A stretch of DNA of 64,000 nt from Ornithinicoccus halotolerans. Lineage in GTDB: Bacteria > Actinomycetota > Actinomycetes > Actinomycetales > Dermatophilaceae. The DNA lies in the NCBI RefSeq assembly GCF_009602535.1, contig NZ_WIQI01000003.1:1-64000 (forward strand). Direction: 5' to 3'. This document shows positions 19,425-31,603 of the stretch, one piece after another. Under the pieces are notes generated by a model that did no database searches, was not told the origin of the DNA, and saw only the letters and a list, made by a program, of their open reading frames with translations. A program made the translations under genes and the position numbers. Numbering within the stretch: position 1 is the stretch's first letter; each line of letters opens with the position of its first letter.

Positions 19425-20384
19425 ATGACCGACCGAGAGAGCGCATCGCTCGGGCAGCGCAAGAAGGCCCGCATCGACCGGCTGGCGGCTGCCGGCAGGA
19501 TCAGCGAGGACGAGGGCGTCAGCCTGTGGCAGTCGGCCTGGCGCCGGCTGCGCACCGACCCGATCTTCCTGGTCGGCGCCACCATCGTGGTCCTGTTCGT
19601 GCTGCTCGCGCTGGTCGCCCCCTGGATCGCGCCGCACGACCCGACCGCGCGGCTGCTCATCGACCAGATCAACCGGCAGGCCAACCCCATCCCCGACCCG
19701 CAGCCGGGTCATCCGCTCGGTGGCGACGACGCCGGCCGGGACATGCTGTCCCGGCTGCTCGTCGGCTCCCAGCAGACCCTCATCGTGGGGGTGATGGCCA
19801 CCCTGTTCGGGCTGACCGGCGGGCTCACCCTCGGAACCCTCGCCGGGGGCATCGGCCGCTGGGTGGACGCGGCCGTCATGCGCGTCGTCGACGTGATGCT
19901 GTCCATCCCGTCGCTGCTGATGGCGTTCTCGATCGCGGCGGTCTTCGCCCGCCCCAACCAGTGGACCGTGATCCTGGCCATCGCGATCATCCAGGTGCCC
20001 ATCTTCGCCCGGCTGCTGCGCGGCTCCATGCTCGCCCAGCGGCACAGCGACCACGTGCTGGCGGCCCGCGCCCTCGGGGTGCGCCCGGCGGCGATCGTCT
20101 TCCGGCACATGCTGCCGAACGCGATCGGCCCGGTCATCGTGCAGGCGACGCTGGTGCTGGCCGTCGCGATCATCGACGCCGCCGCGCTGTCCTTCCTGGG
20201 ACTGGGCAACCCCGACGACAGCGTCCCGGAGTGGGGCCAGATGCTCGGCCGCGCGCAGCAGTACTTCAACACCGAGCCGCAGCTGGCCTTCTACCCCGCG
20301 CTGTGCATCATCGTCGTCGCGCTGGGCTTCACGCTCATGGGCGAGTCGCTGCGCGAGGCCCTCGACCCCAAGTCGCGACGCTGA
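19425..20384 (+). CDS. dppC: ABC transporter permease, DppC/OppC type
   Basis: 319 residues. An N-terminal cytoplasmic stretch with LWQSAWRRLRTDPIFLVGA precedes six helices. The loop HPLGGDDAGRDMLSRLLVGS is typical of DppC, and the EAA loop is HVLAARALGVRPAAIVFRHM. ATG 19425 lies seven bases after the dppB-type stop. Confidence 0.94.
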   Translation: MTDRESASLGQRKKARIDRLAAAGRISEDEGVSLWQSAWRRLRTDPIFLVGATIVVLFVLLALVAPWIAPHDPTARLLIDQINRQANPIPDPQPGHPLGGDDAGRDMLSRLLVGSQQTLIVGVMATLFGLTGGLTLGTLAGGIGRWVDAAVMRVVDVMLSIPSLLMAFSIAAVFARPNQWTVILAIAIIQVPIFARLLRGSMLAQRHSDHVLAARALGVRPAAIVFRHMLPNAIGPVIVQATLVLAVAIIDAAALSFLGLGNPDDSVPEWGQMLGRAQQYFNTEPQLAFYPALCIIVVALGFTLMGESLREALDPKSRR

Positions 20385-20397
20385 ACGGAGCACCCCC

Positions 20398-21450
20398 ATG
20401 ACGACCGCCACGACGTCCACCACCCAGCCGGGCCGCCGGTCCGGCCGCGAGCCGCTGCTCGCGGTCGAGGACCTGCGGGTGACGTTCGGCAGCCGCACCT
20501 CCCGCACCGTGACGGCCGTCGACGGCGTCAGCTTCGACGTCGCCCCCGGCGAGACCGTGGGGCTGGTCGGCGAGTCCGGCTGCGGCAAGTCGGTCACCTC
20601 GCTGGCGGTGATGGGCCTGCTCCCGGCCCGCGGCGCCCAGGTCGCCGGCAGCGTGCGCTTCGACGGCGAGGAGCTGCTGACGCTGTCCCCGCAACGGATG
20701 GCCGAGAAGCGGGGCGCCGAGATGGCGATGATCTTCCAGGACCCGCTGTCCTCGCTGAACCCCGTCGTGCCGATCGGTGTCCAGGTCACCGAGGTGCTGG
20801 AGCGCCACCGCGGGATGAAGGGCGGCGCGGCCCGGAAACGGGCCACCTACCTGCTGGAGCGGGTCGGCATCCCCGACCCCACCCGGCGGCTGAGCGACTA
20901 CGCGCACCAGCTGTCCGGCGGGATGCGCCAGCGCGCGCTCATCGCGATGGCGCTGGCCTGCGAGCCGCGGCTGCTCATCGCCGACGAGCCGACCACCGCG
21001 CTCGACGTGACGATCCAGGCCCAGATCCTGGCGCTGCTCAACGAGCTGGTCTCCGAGTCCGGCACCGCGCTGGTCATGATCACCCACGACCTGGGCGTGG
21101 TCGCCGGCCTGTGCAGCACCGTCAACGTGCTCTACGCCGGCCGGGTCGTCGAGCGCGCCGACCGGCACCCGCTGTTCGCAACCCCCCGGCACCCCTACAC
21201 CGGCGGGCTGCTGGCCTCCATCCCCCGGCTGGACGAGGAGCGCGGCCGGCGGCTGGTGCCGGTGCCGGGCTCGGTCGCCGACAACATCCCGTGGGAGGAG
21301 GGCTGCGCGTTCGCCCCGCGCTGCCCCAACGCCGGTGACCGGTGCGAGGCGGAGACGCCCGCGCTCGTCCCCGACCGCGGGGTGAGGGACCCGCGGCTGC
21401 TGCGCTGCCACTACCCGCTGGCCGGTGACCGGACCGAGGAGGACGCATGA
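20398..21450 (+). CDS. dppD: ABC transporter ATPase, DppD/OppD type
   Basis: 350 residues. Walker A is GESGCGKS (58-65), the signature [15 protein letters not shown] and Walker [13 protein letters not shown] follow. The C-terminal oligopeptide-transporter extension carries the Cys-rich motif [19 protein letters not shown] that can bind an iron-sulfur cluster in studied members. It overlaps the next ATPase gene by ATGA. Confidence 0.95.
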   Translation: MTTATTSTTQPGRRSGREPLLAVEDLRVTFGSRTSRTVTAVDGVSFDVAPGETVGLVGESGCGKSVTSLAVMGLLPARGAQVAGSVRFDGEELLTLSPQRMAEKRGAEMAMIFQDPLSSLNPVVPIGVQVTEVLERHRGMKGGAARKRATYLLERVGIPDPTRRLSDYAHQLSGGMRQRALIAMALACEPRLLIADEPTTALDVTIQAQILALLNELVSESGTALVMITHDLGVVAGLCSTVNVLYAGRVVERADRHPLFATPRHPYTGGLLASIPRLDEERGRRLVPVPGSVADNIPWEEGCAFAPRCPNAGDRCEAETPALVPDRGVRDPRLLRCHYPLAGDRTEEDA

Positions 21451-22619
21451 CCAGCACGGCCGTCGGTACCGACATCCTCCTCGAGGCCCGCAACCTCAAG
21501 GTGCACTTCCCCATCAAGCGCGGCATCGTGCTGGACCGCACCGTCGGGTACGTGTACGCGGTGGACGGGGTGGGCCTGCGGATCCGGCGCGGTGAGACCT
21601 ACGGCCTGGTCGGTGAGTCCGGCTGCGGCAAGTCCACGCTGGGGCGGGCGCTGCTGCGGCTGGAGCCCCTCACGGACGGGGAGGTGCACTTCGACGGCAC
21701 CGACCTGTCCGGCCTCAAGGGCGGCAAGCTGCGGCAGCAGCGGCGGCACATGCAGATGGTCTTCCAGGACCCGCTGGGCAGCCTTGACCCCCGGCAGACG
21801 GTGGAGCAGCTGCTGCTCGAGGGCATGCGGGCGCACGGCCTCACCAAGGGCCGCGACGTGCGCGCCCGGCTGGTCGAGCTCATGGAGCAGGTGGGGCTGC
21901 CCCGCGCCGCCCTCACCAAGTACCCGCATGAGTTCTCCGGGGGGCAGCGGCAGCGGGTCGGGATCGCCCGGGCGCTGTCGGTGGAGCCGCAGCTGCTGAT
22001 CGCCGACGAGCCGGTCAGCGCGCTGGACGTCTCGGTGCAGGCCCAGGTGATCAACCTGATGGAGGACCTGCAGGAGGACCTCGGCCTGACCTACCTGGTC
22101 ATCGCCCACGACCTGGCGGTCGTGCGCCACATCAGCGACCGGATCGGCGTGATGTACCTCGGCGCCATCGTCGAGGAGGCCGACGCGGACAGCCTGTACG
22201 AGGTGCCGCTGCACCCCTACACCCGTGCGCTGATGTCTGCGGTGCCCATCCCGGACCCGACCGTGGAGGACACCCGGGAGCAGATCCTGCTGGCCGGCGA
22301 CCTGCCCAGCCCGGCGGACCCGCCCTCCGGGTGCCGGTTCCACACCCGCTGCCCGTGGCGGCAGCCGACCCGCTGCGACGACGAGCGGCCCGAGCTCCGG
22401 GTGCCGGACGTGGCAGCGGTGGCGACCGGCGCCGGGGACGCCCGCCCGCACCGGGTGGCGTGCCACTGGGCGGAGGAGATCTTCCGTGGCGAGATCACCC
22501 CGAAGCGGGTGACGGCCACCGACACCGTCGCGCTCGAGACGGACGGGCTGGGCCCGGTCGCCGAGCACCCGTCGCCCCCGGAGGCCGACGAGGACGTCCC
22601 CCCCGTCCACGGCGGCTGA
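21447..22619 (+). CDS. dppF: ABC transporter ATPase, DppF/OppF type
   Basis: 390 residues. Walker A GESGCGKS, signature [15 protein letters not shown] and Walker [13 protein letters not shown]. The Cys motif [20 protein letters not shown] is present. A C-terminal extension of about 60 residues, rich in Glu, Pro and Asp, goes beyond the usual end. It completes a binding protein-permease-permease-ATPase-ATPase importer. Confidence 0.94.
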   Translation: MTSTAVGTDILLEARNLKVHFPIKRGIVLDRTVGYVYAVDGVGLRIRRGETYGLVGESGCGKSTLGRALLRLEPLTDGEVHFDGTDLSGLKGGKLRQQRRHMQMVFQDPLGSLDPRQTVEQLLLEGMRAHGLTKGRDVRARLVELMEQVGLPRAALTKYPHEFSGGQRQRVGIARALSVEPQLLIADEPVSALDVSVQAQVINLMEDLQEDLGLTYLVIAHDLAVVRHISDRIGVMYLGAIVEEADADSLYEVPLHPYTRALMSAVPIPDPTVEDTREQILLAGDLPSPADPPSGCRFHTRCPWRQPTRCDDERPELRVPDVAAVATGAGDARPHRVACHWAEEIFRGEITPKRVTATDTVALETDGLGPVAEHPSPPEADEDVPPVHGG

Positions 22620-22640
22620 CGACCCCGCCACAATGACCGC

Positions 22641-23375
22641 GTGACGACAGTGCTCGCGGTCCAGCACCAGCAGTCCGCCCCGCCCGGCTGGCTCGGGGAG
22701 TGGGTGGTCGAGTCCGGCGTCGGTGTCGAGGTGGTCCGGCCCGACCAGGGCGCCGCCGTCCCGGCGGACCTGGGCCGCTACGACGGGCTGCTCGTCCTCG
22801 GCGGCCGGATGGGCGCCCGGGACGACCGGGAGGCTCCGTGGCTGCCGGCCGTGCGCGCCCTCATCGCCACCGTGGTGAGCGCCGACCGGCCCTTCCTCGG
22901 CGTGTGCCTGGGCCATCAGCTGGCGGCCGTCGCGCTGGGCGGGGCGGTCGAGCCCGGCCCGGAGACCCGCTCCCGCGGGCTGGTGCCGTTCCAGCCCACC
23001 GCCGCGGGCCGCGACGACCGGCTGCTGGGCGGCATCGCCGAGGGGGCCCCGGTGCTGCACTACAACAGCGACGTCGTCACCGAGCTCCCGGACGGGGCGG
23101 ACCCGCTCGCGCACGCTCCCGACGGCACCCTCCAGGCGGTCCGGCTGGGACGACGGGCCTGGGGCGTGCAGTGCCACCCGGAGGTGGACGCCTCGATCGT
23201 GCGCGCCTGGCTGGAGGACGACCACGGCCCCGCCTCCCGCTGGTCACCGGACGGGGAGCCGGCGGAGACCGTCCGGCGGGTCCGGGACGCCGAGCCCCGG
23301 CTGCGCCGGCACTGGGCGCCGCTCGGGCACGCGTTCGCGGCCGAGGTGCTCGCCGACGGCACCGCCGCCGGCTGA
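22641..23375 (+). CDS. Class I glutamine amidotransferase, stand-alone
   Basis: 244 residues. The GATase-1 triad is Cys89 (FLGVCLGHQLAAVAL), His179 and Glu181 (WGVQCHPEVD). No synthetase domain or partner gene is attached, so it belongs to the GMP-synthase-like solo group whose nitrogen acceptor is unknown. GTG 22641 has CACAAT six bases upstream, which suggests a leaderless mRNA separate from the dpp operon 21 bases before it. Confidence 0.87.
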   Translation: MTTVLAVQHQQSAPPGWLGEWVVESGVGVEVVRPDQGAAVPADLGRYDGLLVLGGRMGARDDREAPWLPAVRALIATVVSADRPFLGVCLGHQLAAVALGGAVEPGPETRSRGLVPFQPTAAGRDDRLLGGIAEGAPVLHYNSDVVTELPDGADPLAHAPDGTLQAVRLGRRAWGVQCHPEVDASIVRAWLEDDHGPASRWSPDGEPAETVRRVRDAEPRLRRHWAPLGHAFAAEVLADGTAAG

Positions 23376-23411
23376 GCCCGCCCCGCCGGGTGGCAGCGCG
23401 CGGCGAGCCGC

Positions 23412-25085
23412 TCAGGGCAGCTGCATCCCCCCGGCGGGGCGTAGCCGCAGCCACCGGAAGCCGTAGCCCTCCAGGGCGACCTCCAGCACCCCGTCCTCGA
23501 CCTGGACCTCGTCCTTGGCGAACAGGTCGACCAGCTCCCGTTCCTGCTGCACGCCGTCGACCGGGACGGTGACGCTGACCGGGTCGGAGGACAGGTTGTG
23601 CAGGGCGATGACGGCGACGTCCTCCAGGTCGCACCGGTGCGCCAGCACCTGGTGGTGCGGCTGCTCCAGGACGCGGAACTCCCCCCAGCCCAGCTCCGGG
23701 CACAGCCGGTAGGTCCCGATCAGGGTGCGGATGAAGGACCACAGCGAGTCCCCGTCCCGGCGCTGCTCAGCGACGTTGACGTGCGCCGGGCCGTAGCCGT
23801 CCGGCACCAGCCGCTGGATCAGGTCACCGGGCCGGGCCTCGGAGAAGCCGCCGCTGTCCTCGGCCGACCACTGCATCGGGGTGCGCACCGCCATCCGGCC
23901 CTCGGCCGCCAGGTCCTCCCCCATGCCGATCTCCTCCCCGTAGTAGAGGGTCGGGGTGCCCGGCAGGGAGAACAGCAGGCTGTAGGCCATCCGCACCCGA
24001 CGGGGGTCACCGCCCACCATCGGTGGCAGCCGCCGCTTCAGGCCCCGGCCGAACAGCTGCATCTCCGGCTCCGGGCCGAAGGCGTCGAAGACCTCCTGGC
24101 GCTCCTGGTCGGAGAGCTTGTCCAAAGTCAGCTCGTCGTGGTTGCGCAGGAAGGTCGCCCACTGGCAGCTCGGGTGGATCGGTGGCCGGTCCTCCAGCGC
24201 GGCGACCAGCGGCCGGGCGTCCTGCCTGGCCAGCGACAGGTAGCACGCCTGCATCGACACGAAGTCGAACAGCATGTGCAGCTCGTCGCCGCTGTCCCCG
24301 CCGAAGTACTTGCGCTGCTGCTCGTGGGGCACGTTGACCTCGCCGAGGATCAGGGCCGTCCCCTTGCGACGGGACACGAAGTCACGGATCCGCTTGAGGA
24401 TCACGTGCGGGTCCCCGGGCAGGTCCTCGGCGCGCCGGGTCTCGGCGTCGTCGATGAAGAACGGCACCGCGTCGACACGGAACCCGTCCACCCCCAGCTC
24501 GAGCCAGAACCCGGCGACGCGCATGATCTCCTCACGCACCCGCGGGTTGGCGACGTTGAGGTCCGGCTGGTGGGCGTAGAAGTGGTGCAGGTACCACTCG
24601 CTCGTGCGCTCGTCGTACTCCCAGATGGAGTCCTCCTCGTCGGGGAAGACGACCTGGTCGGAGGTGTCCGGGGGCTCCGTGTCCCGCCAGACGTAGAAGT
24701 CGCGGTACCTGGCGTCCTTGCCGCTGCGGGCGTTGACGAACCACGGGTGCTGGTCGGAGGTGTGGTTGATGATCAGGTCGGTGATGACCCGCATCCCCCG
24801 GTCGTGGGCCGTGCGCACCACCTCCACGAACTGCCCCAGGTTGCCCAGCCGGGAGTCCACCCCGTAGAAGTCCTTGACGTCGTAGCCGTCGTCCCGGTCC
24901 GGGCTGGGGTAGAACGGCATCAACCACAGGCAGGTCACGCCGAGCTCGGCCAGGTAGTCGATCCGCTGGGCCAGCCCGGCCAGGTCACCGACCCCGTCAC
25001 CGTCGCTGTCGTAGTAGGTCTCGATGTCGAGGCAGTAGATGACCGCGTTCTTCCACCACAGGTCGCTGGTGTCCGTGATCCTCAC
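23412..25085 (-). CDS. GH13 glycoside hydrolase, trehalose synthase-like
   Basis: 557 residues. The four GH13 regions are visible: DLIINHTSDQHPWF, GFRVDAV with nucleophile Asp205, LGEVN with acid/base Glu249, and FLRNHDE with Asp317. The order and the DSDGDGVGDLAGL start resemble trehalose synthase or maltose glucosyltransferase more than secreted amylases. There is no signal peptide, so it should act on cytoplasmic alpha-glucans, maltose or trehalose. GTG 25085 overlaps the LLM oxidoreductase stop by four bases. Confidence 0.86.
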   Translation of the reverse strand: MRITDTSDLWWKNAVIYCLDIETYYDSDGDGVGDLAGLAQRIDYLAELGVTCLWLMPFYPSPDRDDGYDVKDFYGVDSRLGNLGQFVEVVRTAHDRGMRVITDLIINHTSDQHPWFVNARSGKDARYRDFYVWRDTEPPDTSDQVVFPDEEDSIWEYDERTSEWYLHHFYAHQPDLNVANPRVREEIMRVAGFWLELGVDGFRVDAVPFFIDDAETRRAEDLPGDPHVILKRIRDFVSRRKGTALILGEVNVPHEQQRKYFGGDSGDELHMLFDFVSMQACYLSLARQDARPLVAALEDRPPIHPSCQWATFLRNHDELTLDKLSDQERQEVFDAFGPEPEMQLFGRGLKRRLPPMVGGDPRRVRMAYSLLFSLPGTPTLYYGEEIGMGEDLAAEGRMAVRTPMQWSAEDSGGFSEARPGDLIQRLVPDGYGPAHVNVAEQRRDGDSLWSFIRTLIGTYRLCPELGWGEFRVLEQPHHQVLAHRCDLEDVAVIALHNLSSDPVSVTVPVDGVQQERELVDLFAKDEVQVEDGVLEVALEGYGFRWLRLRPAGGMQLP

Positions 25086-26080
25086 GCCGTGGCCTCCTTG
25101 CTGCCGCCGGGCTGGCGGGGCTGCTGCCGCACCGCCGGCAGCACCCGCTCGGCGAACGTGTCGATGAAGTCGTGCTGGTCCTGGCCCACGTGGTGCAGGT
25201 AGAGGTCGTCGAAGCCCAGCTCGACGTACTCCCGTAGCCAGGCGGCGTGCTGGTCGGGGTCGGCGGAGATGCGCACCGGCCCGTGCACCGACGAGCGCGG
25301 CACGTGCGCCGCGATCGCGTCGAACCCCTCCGGCATCTCGGTGTCCCAGGTGACCGGCGCGCCGACGACGTTGCCGCGCCACTGGTCGTAGGCCAAGTCC
25401 TCGGCCTGCTGCTCGGTCGGCGCCCACGACAGGTGCACCTGGATCGCCAGCCGTCCCCGGCCGCCCGCCCCGCGGTAGGCGGCGACCACCTCGCGCAGCA
25501 CCTCCAGCGGCTGGTTGATCGTCACCAGCCCGTCGGCCCAGGCCGCTACCCGGGCGGCGGACCCGGCGGAGACGGCGGGGCCGACCAGCCGCGGCGGCTG
25601 CGCCGGCAGGTCCCACAGCCGGGCACGGTCCACCCGCACCAGGCCGTCATGGCTGACCTGCTCCCCCGCCAGCAGCCGTCGGATCACGCCGACCGACTCC
25701 TCCAGCCGGCGGATACGGGTCTCCTTGTCGGGCCACCGCTCGCCGGTGACGTGCTCGTTCATGGCCTCGCCGCTGCCTGGAGCCATCCAGACCCGGCCGG
25801 GGAACATCTCCCCGAGGGTGGCGATCTTGTGGGCGAGCACGGCCGGGTGGTAGCGCTGGCCGGGCGCAGTCACGCACCCCAGCTCGAGGTGGGTGGTGGC
25901 GAGCGCGGCCGCGAGCCAAGACCAGGCGTAGCCGGAGTGGCCCTGCCGCTCGCTCCAGGGCGCCAAGTGGTCCGAGCACATCGCCATGTCGAAGCCGGCG
26001 CGCTCGGCGTGCTGTACGTCCGTCAGCAGCCGTGAGGGGGCGATCTGCTCGTGCGACGCGTGGAATCCGATCCTGGTCAC
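25082..26080 (-). CDS. LLM-class flavin-dependent oxidoreductase
   Basis: 332 residues of the bacterial luciferase-like fold. It shares [39 protein letters not shown] and [20 protein letters not shown] with the probable non-F420 flavin group. GTG 26080 follows GAGGTGG. It is the first gene of a two-gene unit with the GH13 enzyme, with a GTGA overlap. Substrate and cofactor (FMN or F420) cannot be read from the sequence; co-expression with a glucosidase hints at sugar chemistry, as inference. Confidence 0.85.
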   Translation of the reverse strand: MTRIGFHASHEQIAPSRLLTDVQHAERAGFDMAMCSDHLAPWSERQGHSGYAWSWLAAALATTHLELGCVTAPGQRYHPAVLAHKIATLGEMFPGRVWMAPGSGEAMNEHVTGERWPDKETRIRRLEESVGVIRRLLAGEQVSHDGLVRVDRARLWDLPAQPPRLVGPAVSAGSAARVAAWADGLVTINQPLEVLREVVAAYRGAGGRGRLAIQVHLSWAPTEQQAEDLAYDQWRGNVVGAPVTWDTEMPEGFDAIAAHVPRSSVHGPVRISADPDQHAAWLREYVELGFDDLYLHHVGQDQHDFIDTFAERVLPAVRQQPRQPGGSKEATA

Positions 26081-26221
26081 CGGTCCACCTCACCGCACGC
26101 CGCACCGGTCGGCAACCGCTCGGCGTCCCGGCTGCACCCCGCCGGCGTGGCACCGGTTGGGTAGCCTGGCCGCTGACGACGCAGACGCATCGCACCCGAC
26201 CGAGAGGCAGGCGCCCGGCCG

Positions 26222-28447
<2,226 letters not shown>

Positions 28448-28460
28448 GCCACCACGGCAC

Positions 28461-28508
28461 GGCGCCGCCCCGTCACGACCCCGTGGGGGTCAGTGGCCGG
28501 GCGGCGCC
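28461..28508. terminator. Nested bidirectional terminator hairpin
   Basis: Outer 10-bp arms GGCGCCGCCC/GGGCGGCGCC enclose a second perfect hairpin GACCCC-GTG-GGGGTC. It lies between the convergent icd and universal stress genes and includes the end of the latter. Confidence 0.65.
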
Positions 28509-29407
28509 TTCACCACCGCCACCGGGCAGGTGGCGCCGCGCAGCACCTTCTGGCTGACCGAGCCGAGCAGCTTGCCGGTGAAGCCGCCCCGCCCGCGGGA
28601 GCCGACCACCAGCAGCGCGGCGCCGTCGGCGCGCTCCAGGATGGCCCGGCTGCTGGGGGCGTGGACGACCGCCACGGTGACCGGCACACCGGGGTGGCGG
28701 TCCCGGGACGCCTGCATCGCTGCCTCGACCCGCTCGGTCTGCCGCGCCTCGATGGCCCGCCACTCCTCGCTGTCCGGCTCGGTGACGACGTAGCCGTTCA
28801 CCACCTCCAGGTACCAGGCGCTGACCGCGACGACGGCGGCGCCGGTCAGCTCGGCCTCCACCATCGCCACCTGCGCCGCCGCCCGGCTGTCGCGGCTGCC
28901 GTCGACCGCCACCACGACCTTCGCCGGCGCCTCCCGGTCCGTCTCAACCCCCTGGGGCACCACCACGACGGGCCGGTGGGCGTGCATGCTCGTGCTCAGC
29001 GCGCTGGTGCCGAGCACCTGCTCGCCGGGGCGACCGCGGCGGCCGGAGCCCACCACCAGCAGCAGGGCGTCGTCCTGCTGGTCGAGCAGCGTCGCCGAGG
29101 CCGCGCCGGAGGCCTCGGTCACGGTCACCTCCAGCCCGGGGTAGTCGCGGCGGACCTCCTCGGCCAGCCGCGGGGCCACCCGTTCCTCGTCGTGGGCGTA
29201 GAGCGCCTCCAGCACCGCCGGGCTGGCCATGACGGGGTCGTCCTCGATCGCCCCGGCTGCCAGCACCTCGCTGGCGTGCACCACACGTAACCCGGTGCCG
29301 TACCGGACCGCGGCGCGCGCCGCCCACTCCAGGGCGCTCCGGTCGGTCCCCGACCCGTCCACGCCTACCACGACGACCCTGCGGCCGGTCCCCTGCTGTG
29401 CTGCCAC
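28490..29407 (-). CDS. Universal stress protein, tandem UspA domains
   Basis: 305 residues with two UspA domains (about 10-150 and 160-300). Each ends in an ATP-binding G-2x-G-9x-G(S/T) stretch: [19 protein letters not shown] and [19 protein letters not shown]. Such tandem proteins bind ATP and act in hypoxia or stress persistence in mycobacteria. GTG 29407 follows GAAGGAG with seven bases spacing. A CATACT hexamer 50 bases upstream may be the promoter. Confidence 0.92.
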   Translation of the reverse strand: MAAQQGTGRRVVVVGVDGSGTDRSALEWAARAAVRYGTGLRVVHASEVLAAGAIEDDPVMASPAVLEALYAHDEERVAPRLAEEVRRDYPGLEVTVTEASGAASATLLDQQDDALLLVVGSGRRGRPGEQVLGTSALSTSMHAHRPVVVVPQGVETDREAPAKVVVAVDGSRDSRAAAQVAMVEAELTGAAVVAVSAWYLEVVNGYVVTEPDSEEWRAIEARQTERVEAAMQASRDRHPGVPVTVAVVHAPSSRAILERADGAALLVVGSRGRGGFTGKLLGSVSQKVLRGATCPVAVVKAPPGH

Positions 29408-29457
29408 GACGACTCCTTCATCGGTGTCGGGGGCCCCGCCAGGTCCCCGGTGCCGCC

Positions 29458-29463
29458 AGTATG
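29458..29463 (-). promoter_or_regulatory. Candidate -10 for the universal stress gene
   Basis: CATACT on the minus strand, 50 bases before GTG 29407, in the divergent region with ectC. Confidence 0.35.
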
Positions 29464-29500
29464 GCGCCCGGCCGGCCGGTTGCGCCCGCGCCGCCCCCGT

Positions 29501-29506
29501 TAGGCT
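29501..29506 (+). promoter_or_regulatory. -10 element for leaderless ectC mRNA
   Basis: TAGGCT lies seven bases before ATG 29514 with no ribosome binding site. Confidence 0.5.
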
Positions 29507-29513
29507 CTGGGCC

Positions 29514-29903
29514 ATGAAGGTGATCCACATCGAGGACCTGAACGACACCGACCAGGACGTCGACCACGGCAACTGGCGCAGCCGCCGCTTCGTGCTCGCC
29601 AGCGACCGCGTCGGCTTCTCGTTCCACGACACCCACCTGCGCGCCGGGACCGAGACCGACATGTGGTACGCCAACCACGTCGAGGCGGTCTACGTCTACG
29701 CCGGCAAGGGCACGCTGCGGAACCGGGAGACCGGCGAGGAGTTCGACCTCCGTCCCGGCACGATGTACCTGCTGGACGGTCACGAGAAGCACACCGTGAA
29801 GGTCGAGGAGGACCTCCGCACCGCCTGCGTGTTCAACCCGCCGGTGACCGGCCGGGAGGTCCACGACGAGAACGGCGTGTACCCGTTGATCACCGAGGAC
29901 TGA
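29514..29903 (+). CDS. ectC: Ectoine synthase, isolated
   Basis: 129 residues, the normal EctC length, cupin fold. It closes N-gamma-acetyl-diaminobutyrate into the osmolyte ectoine. The iron-binding residues known from the Paenibacillus enzyme, Glu57 (NHVEAVY), Tyr85 (GTMYLLD) and His93 (HEKHTV), are at identical numbers here. ectA and ectB, which normally precede ectC, are not present in the window. The gene has its own -10 element and an 18-bp terminator hairpin, so it is a single-gene unit. Either ectAB lie elsewhere or the enzyme uses an external precursor. Confidence 0.93.
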   Translation: MKVIHIEDLNDTDQDVDHGNWRSRRFVLASDRVGFSFHDTHLRAGTETDMWYANHVEAVYVYAGKGTLRNRETGEEFDLRPGTMYLLDGHEKHTVKVEEDLRTACVFNPPVTGREVHDENGVYPLITED

Positions 29904-29907
29904 CGGC

Positions 29908-29949
29908 CCGGTCGGCCCGGGACCGCGCTGCCGGTCCCGGGCCGACCGG
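29908..29949 (+). terminator. 18-bp perfect hairpin after ectC
   Basis: Arms at 29908-29925 and 29932-29949 are exact complements with a six-base loop (CGCTGC). It begins five bases after the ectC stop and is among the strongest hairpins in the window. Confidence 0.75.
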
Positions 29950-29982
29950 TCCCCGGCCCACCTGACCGGACCGGAGGTCACC

Positions 29983-31599
29983 ATGGCGTCGGTGTCGCTG
30001 CTGCTGGGCGCCACCCTCGCCTGTGGCCTGCTCGCGGTCCTGCTGCGGCTGCCGCCGCTCGTCGGCTTCCTCGCGGCCGGCTTCCTCCTCCACGCAGGGG
30101 GCGTCAGCGCCCCGCCCGGCCTGGACGTCGTCGCCGACCTCGGCGTCACCCTGCTGCTGTTCGGCATCGGCCTCAAGCTCGACGTCCGCTCCCTCCTCGA
30201 GCGCCACGTCTGGGTGACGGGCCTGACGCACCTGGCCGCCAGCATCGCCCTCGGCGCCCTCCTGCTGCTGTCGCTGTCCTGGGTCGGGGCGGGGCTGCTC
30301 GCCGACGTCCAGACCGACGACCTGGCGCTGCTGGCGTTCGCGCTGTCGTTCTCGTCCACCGTCTTCGTCGTCAAGGTGCTGGAGGACCGCAGCGAGTCGC
30401 AGTCGCTCTACGGCCGGACGGCGATCGGGATCCTGATCATCCAGGACCTGGCGGCGGTCGTGTTCATCGCGGCCTCCGGCGCCACCCTGCCCAGTCCGTG
30501 GGCGCTCACCCTGCTGCTGCTACCTCTGGTGGCCTGGCTGTTGCGGCGGGTCTGGGACCACACCGGACACGGTGAGATGCAGGCGTTGTTCGGGGTGGTC
30601 GCGGCGCTGGTACCCGGCTACGCCTGGTTCGAGGCGGTCGGGCTCAAGGGCGACCTGGGCGCCCTGGTCGTGGGCGTGCTGCTCGCCTCCCACGCCTCCG
30701 CCAACGAGCTGTCCCGGACGCTGTTCACGGTCAAGGAGCTGCTGCTGGTCGGCTTCTTCGTCTCCATCGGGATGACCGGCCTGCCGCCGGCCCCGGACCT
30801 GCTGGTGGCGCTGCTACTCCTGCTGGTGGTGCCCGTGAAGGCCGGTGGCTACGTGCTGCTGCTGTCGCTCATGCGGCTGCGTCACCGCACCTCGGTGCTC
30901 GCCGGCCTGGCGCTGGCCAACTACTCCGAGTTCGGGCTCATCGTGGCCGTGGTCGGCAGCAGCACCGGCATCATCGGTGAGCAGTGGGTGGCGGTGCTGT
31001 CGGTGGCCGTGGCCGCCAGCTTCGTGCTCTCGGCGCTGGTCAACCGCCGCGGGACCGGGTTGGTGCGGCGGATCGCGGCCAGGCTGCCGGCCCAGGACCC
31101 CCAGCGGCTGCACCCCGAGGACCGGCCGATCGACATCGGCCGTGCACACGCCGTCGTCCTCGGCATGGGACGGGTCGGTCGGGCGGTGCACCGGACCCTG
31201 ACCGAGGACTACGGCATGACCGTGCTGGGCATCGACAGCAACCGCACCCGGGTCGCGCGGCTGCGCGAGGAGGGGATGGACGTCGTCGAGGGGGACGCCA
31301 CCGACGCCGAGTTTTGGGAGCGGATCTCCCGCGCCGGCAGGGTCAGGCTGGTGGTGCTGGCGATGCCCTTCCACGGCGCCAACCTGTTGGCCGTGGACCG
31401 GCTCACCGCCAGCGAGTTCAACGGCACGGTCGCGGCCGTGGCCCAGTACGACGACGAGATGGCCGAGATCACGGCCCGGGGCGCCGACGCGGTGTTCCAG
31501 ATCTACGCCGGCGCCGGGACCGCCCTCGCGGAGAGCGCGGCCGAGGCCGCCGGCTACCGGCGGGGGCAGGGCGCCGGCCCCCGCGCGGCGGACCGATAG
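29983..31599 (+). CDS. CPA2-family cation/proton antiporter with TrkA-N domain
   Basis: 538 residues. About twelve membrane helices (1-365) of the KefB/CPA2 exchanger type are followed by a cytoplasmic Rossmann domain with VVLGMGRVGRAVHRTL and EGDATDAEFWERI, the TrkA-N NAD-binding fold that gates K+ efflux systems. It probably exchanges K+ or Na+ for protons. The neighbourhood with ectC suggests osmotic or ionic homeostasis, as inference. ATG 29983 follows GGAGG. Confidence 0.9.
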   Translation: MASVSLLLGATLACGLLAVLLRLPPLVGFLAAGFLLHAGGVSAPPGLDVVADLGVTLLLFGIGLKLDVRSLLERHVWVTGLTHLAASIALGALLLLSLSWVGAGLLADVQTDDLALLAFALSFSSTVFVVKVLEDRSESQSLYGRTAIGILIIQDLAAVVFIAASGATLPSPWALTLLLLPLVAWLLRRVWDHTGHGEMQALFGVVAALVPGYAWFEAVGLKGDLGALVVGVLLASHASANELSRTLFTVKELLLVGFFVSIGMTGLPPAPDLLVALLLLLVVPVKAGGYVLLLSLMRLRHRTSVLAGLALANYSEFGLIVAVVGSSTGIIGEQWVAVLSVAVAASFVLSALVNRRGTGLVRRIAARLPAQDPQRLHPEDRPIDIGRAHAVVLGMGRVGRAVHRTLTEDYGMTVLGIDSNRTRVARLREEGMDVVEGDATDAEFWERISRAGRVRLVVLAMPFHGANLLAVDRLTASEFNGTVAAVAQYDDEMAEITARGADAVFQIYAGAGTALAESAAEAAGYRRGQGAGPRAADR

Positions 31600-31603
31600 C
31601 GCC

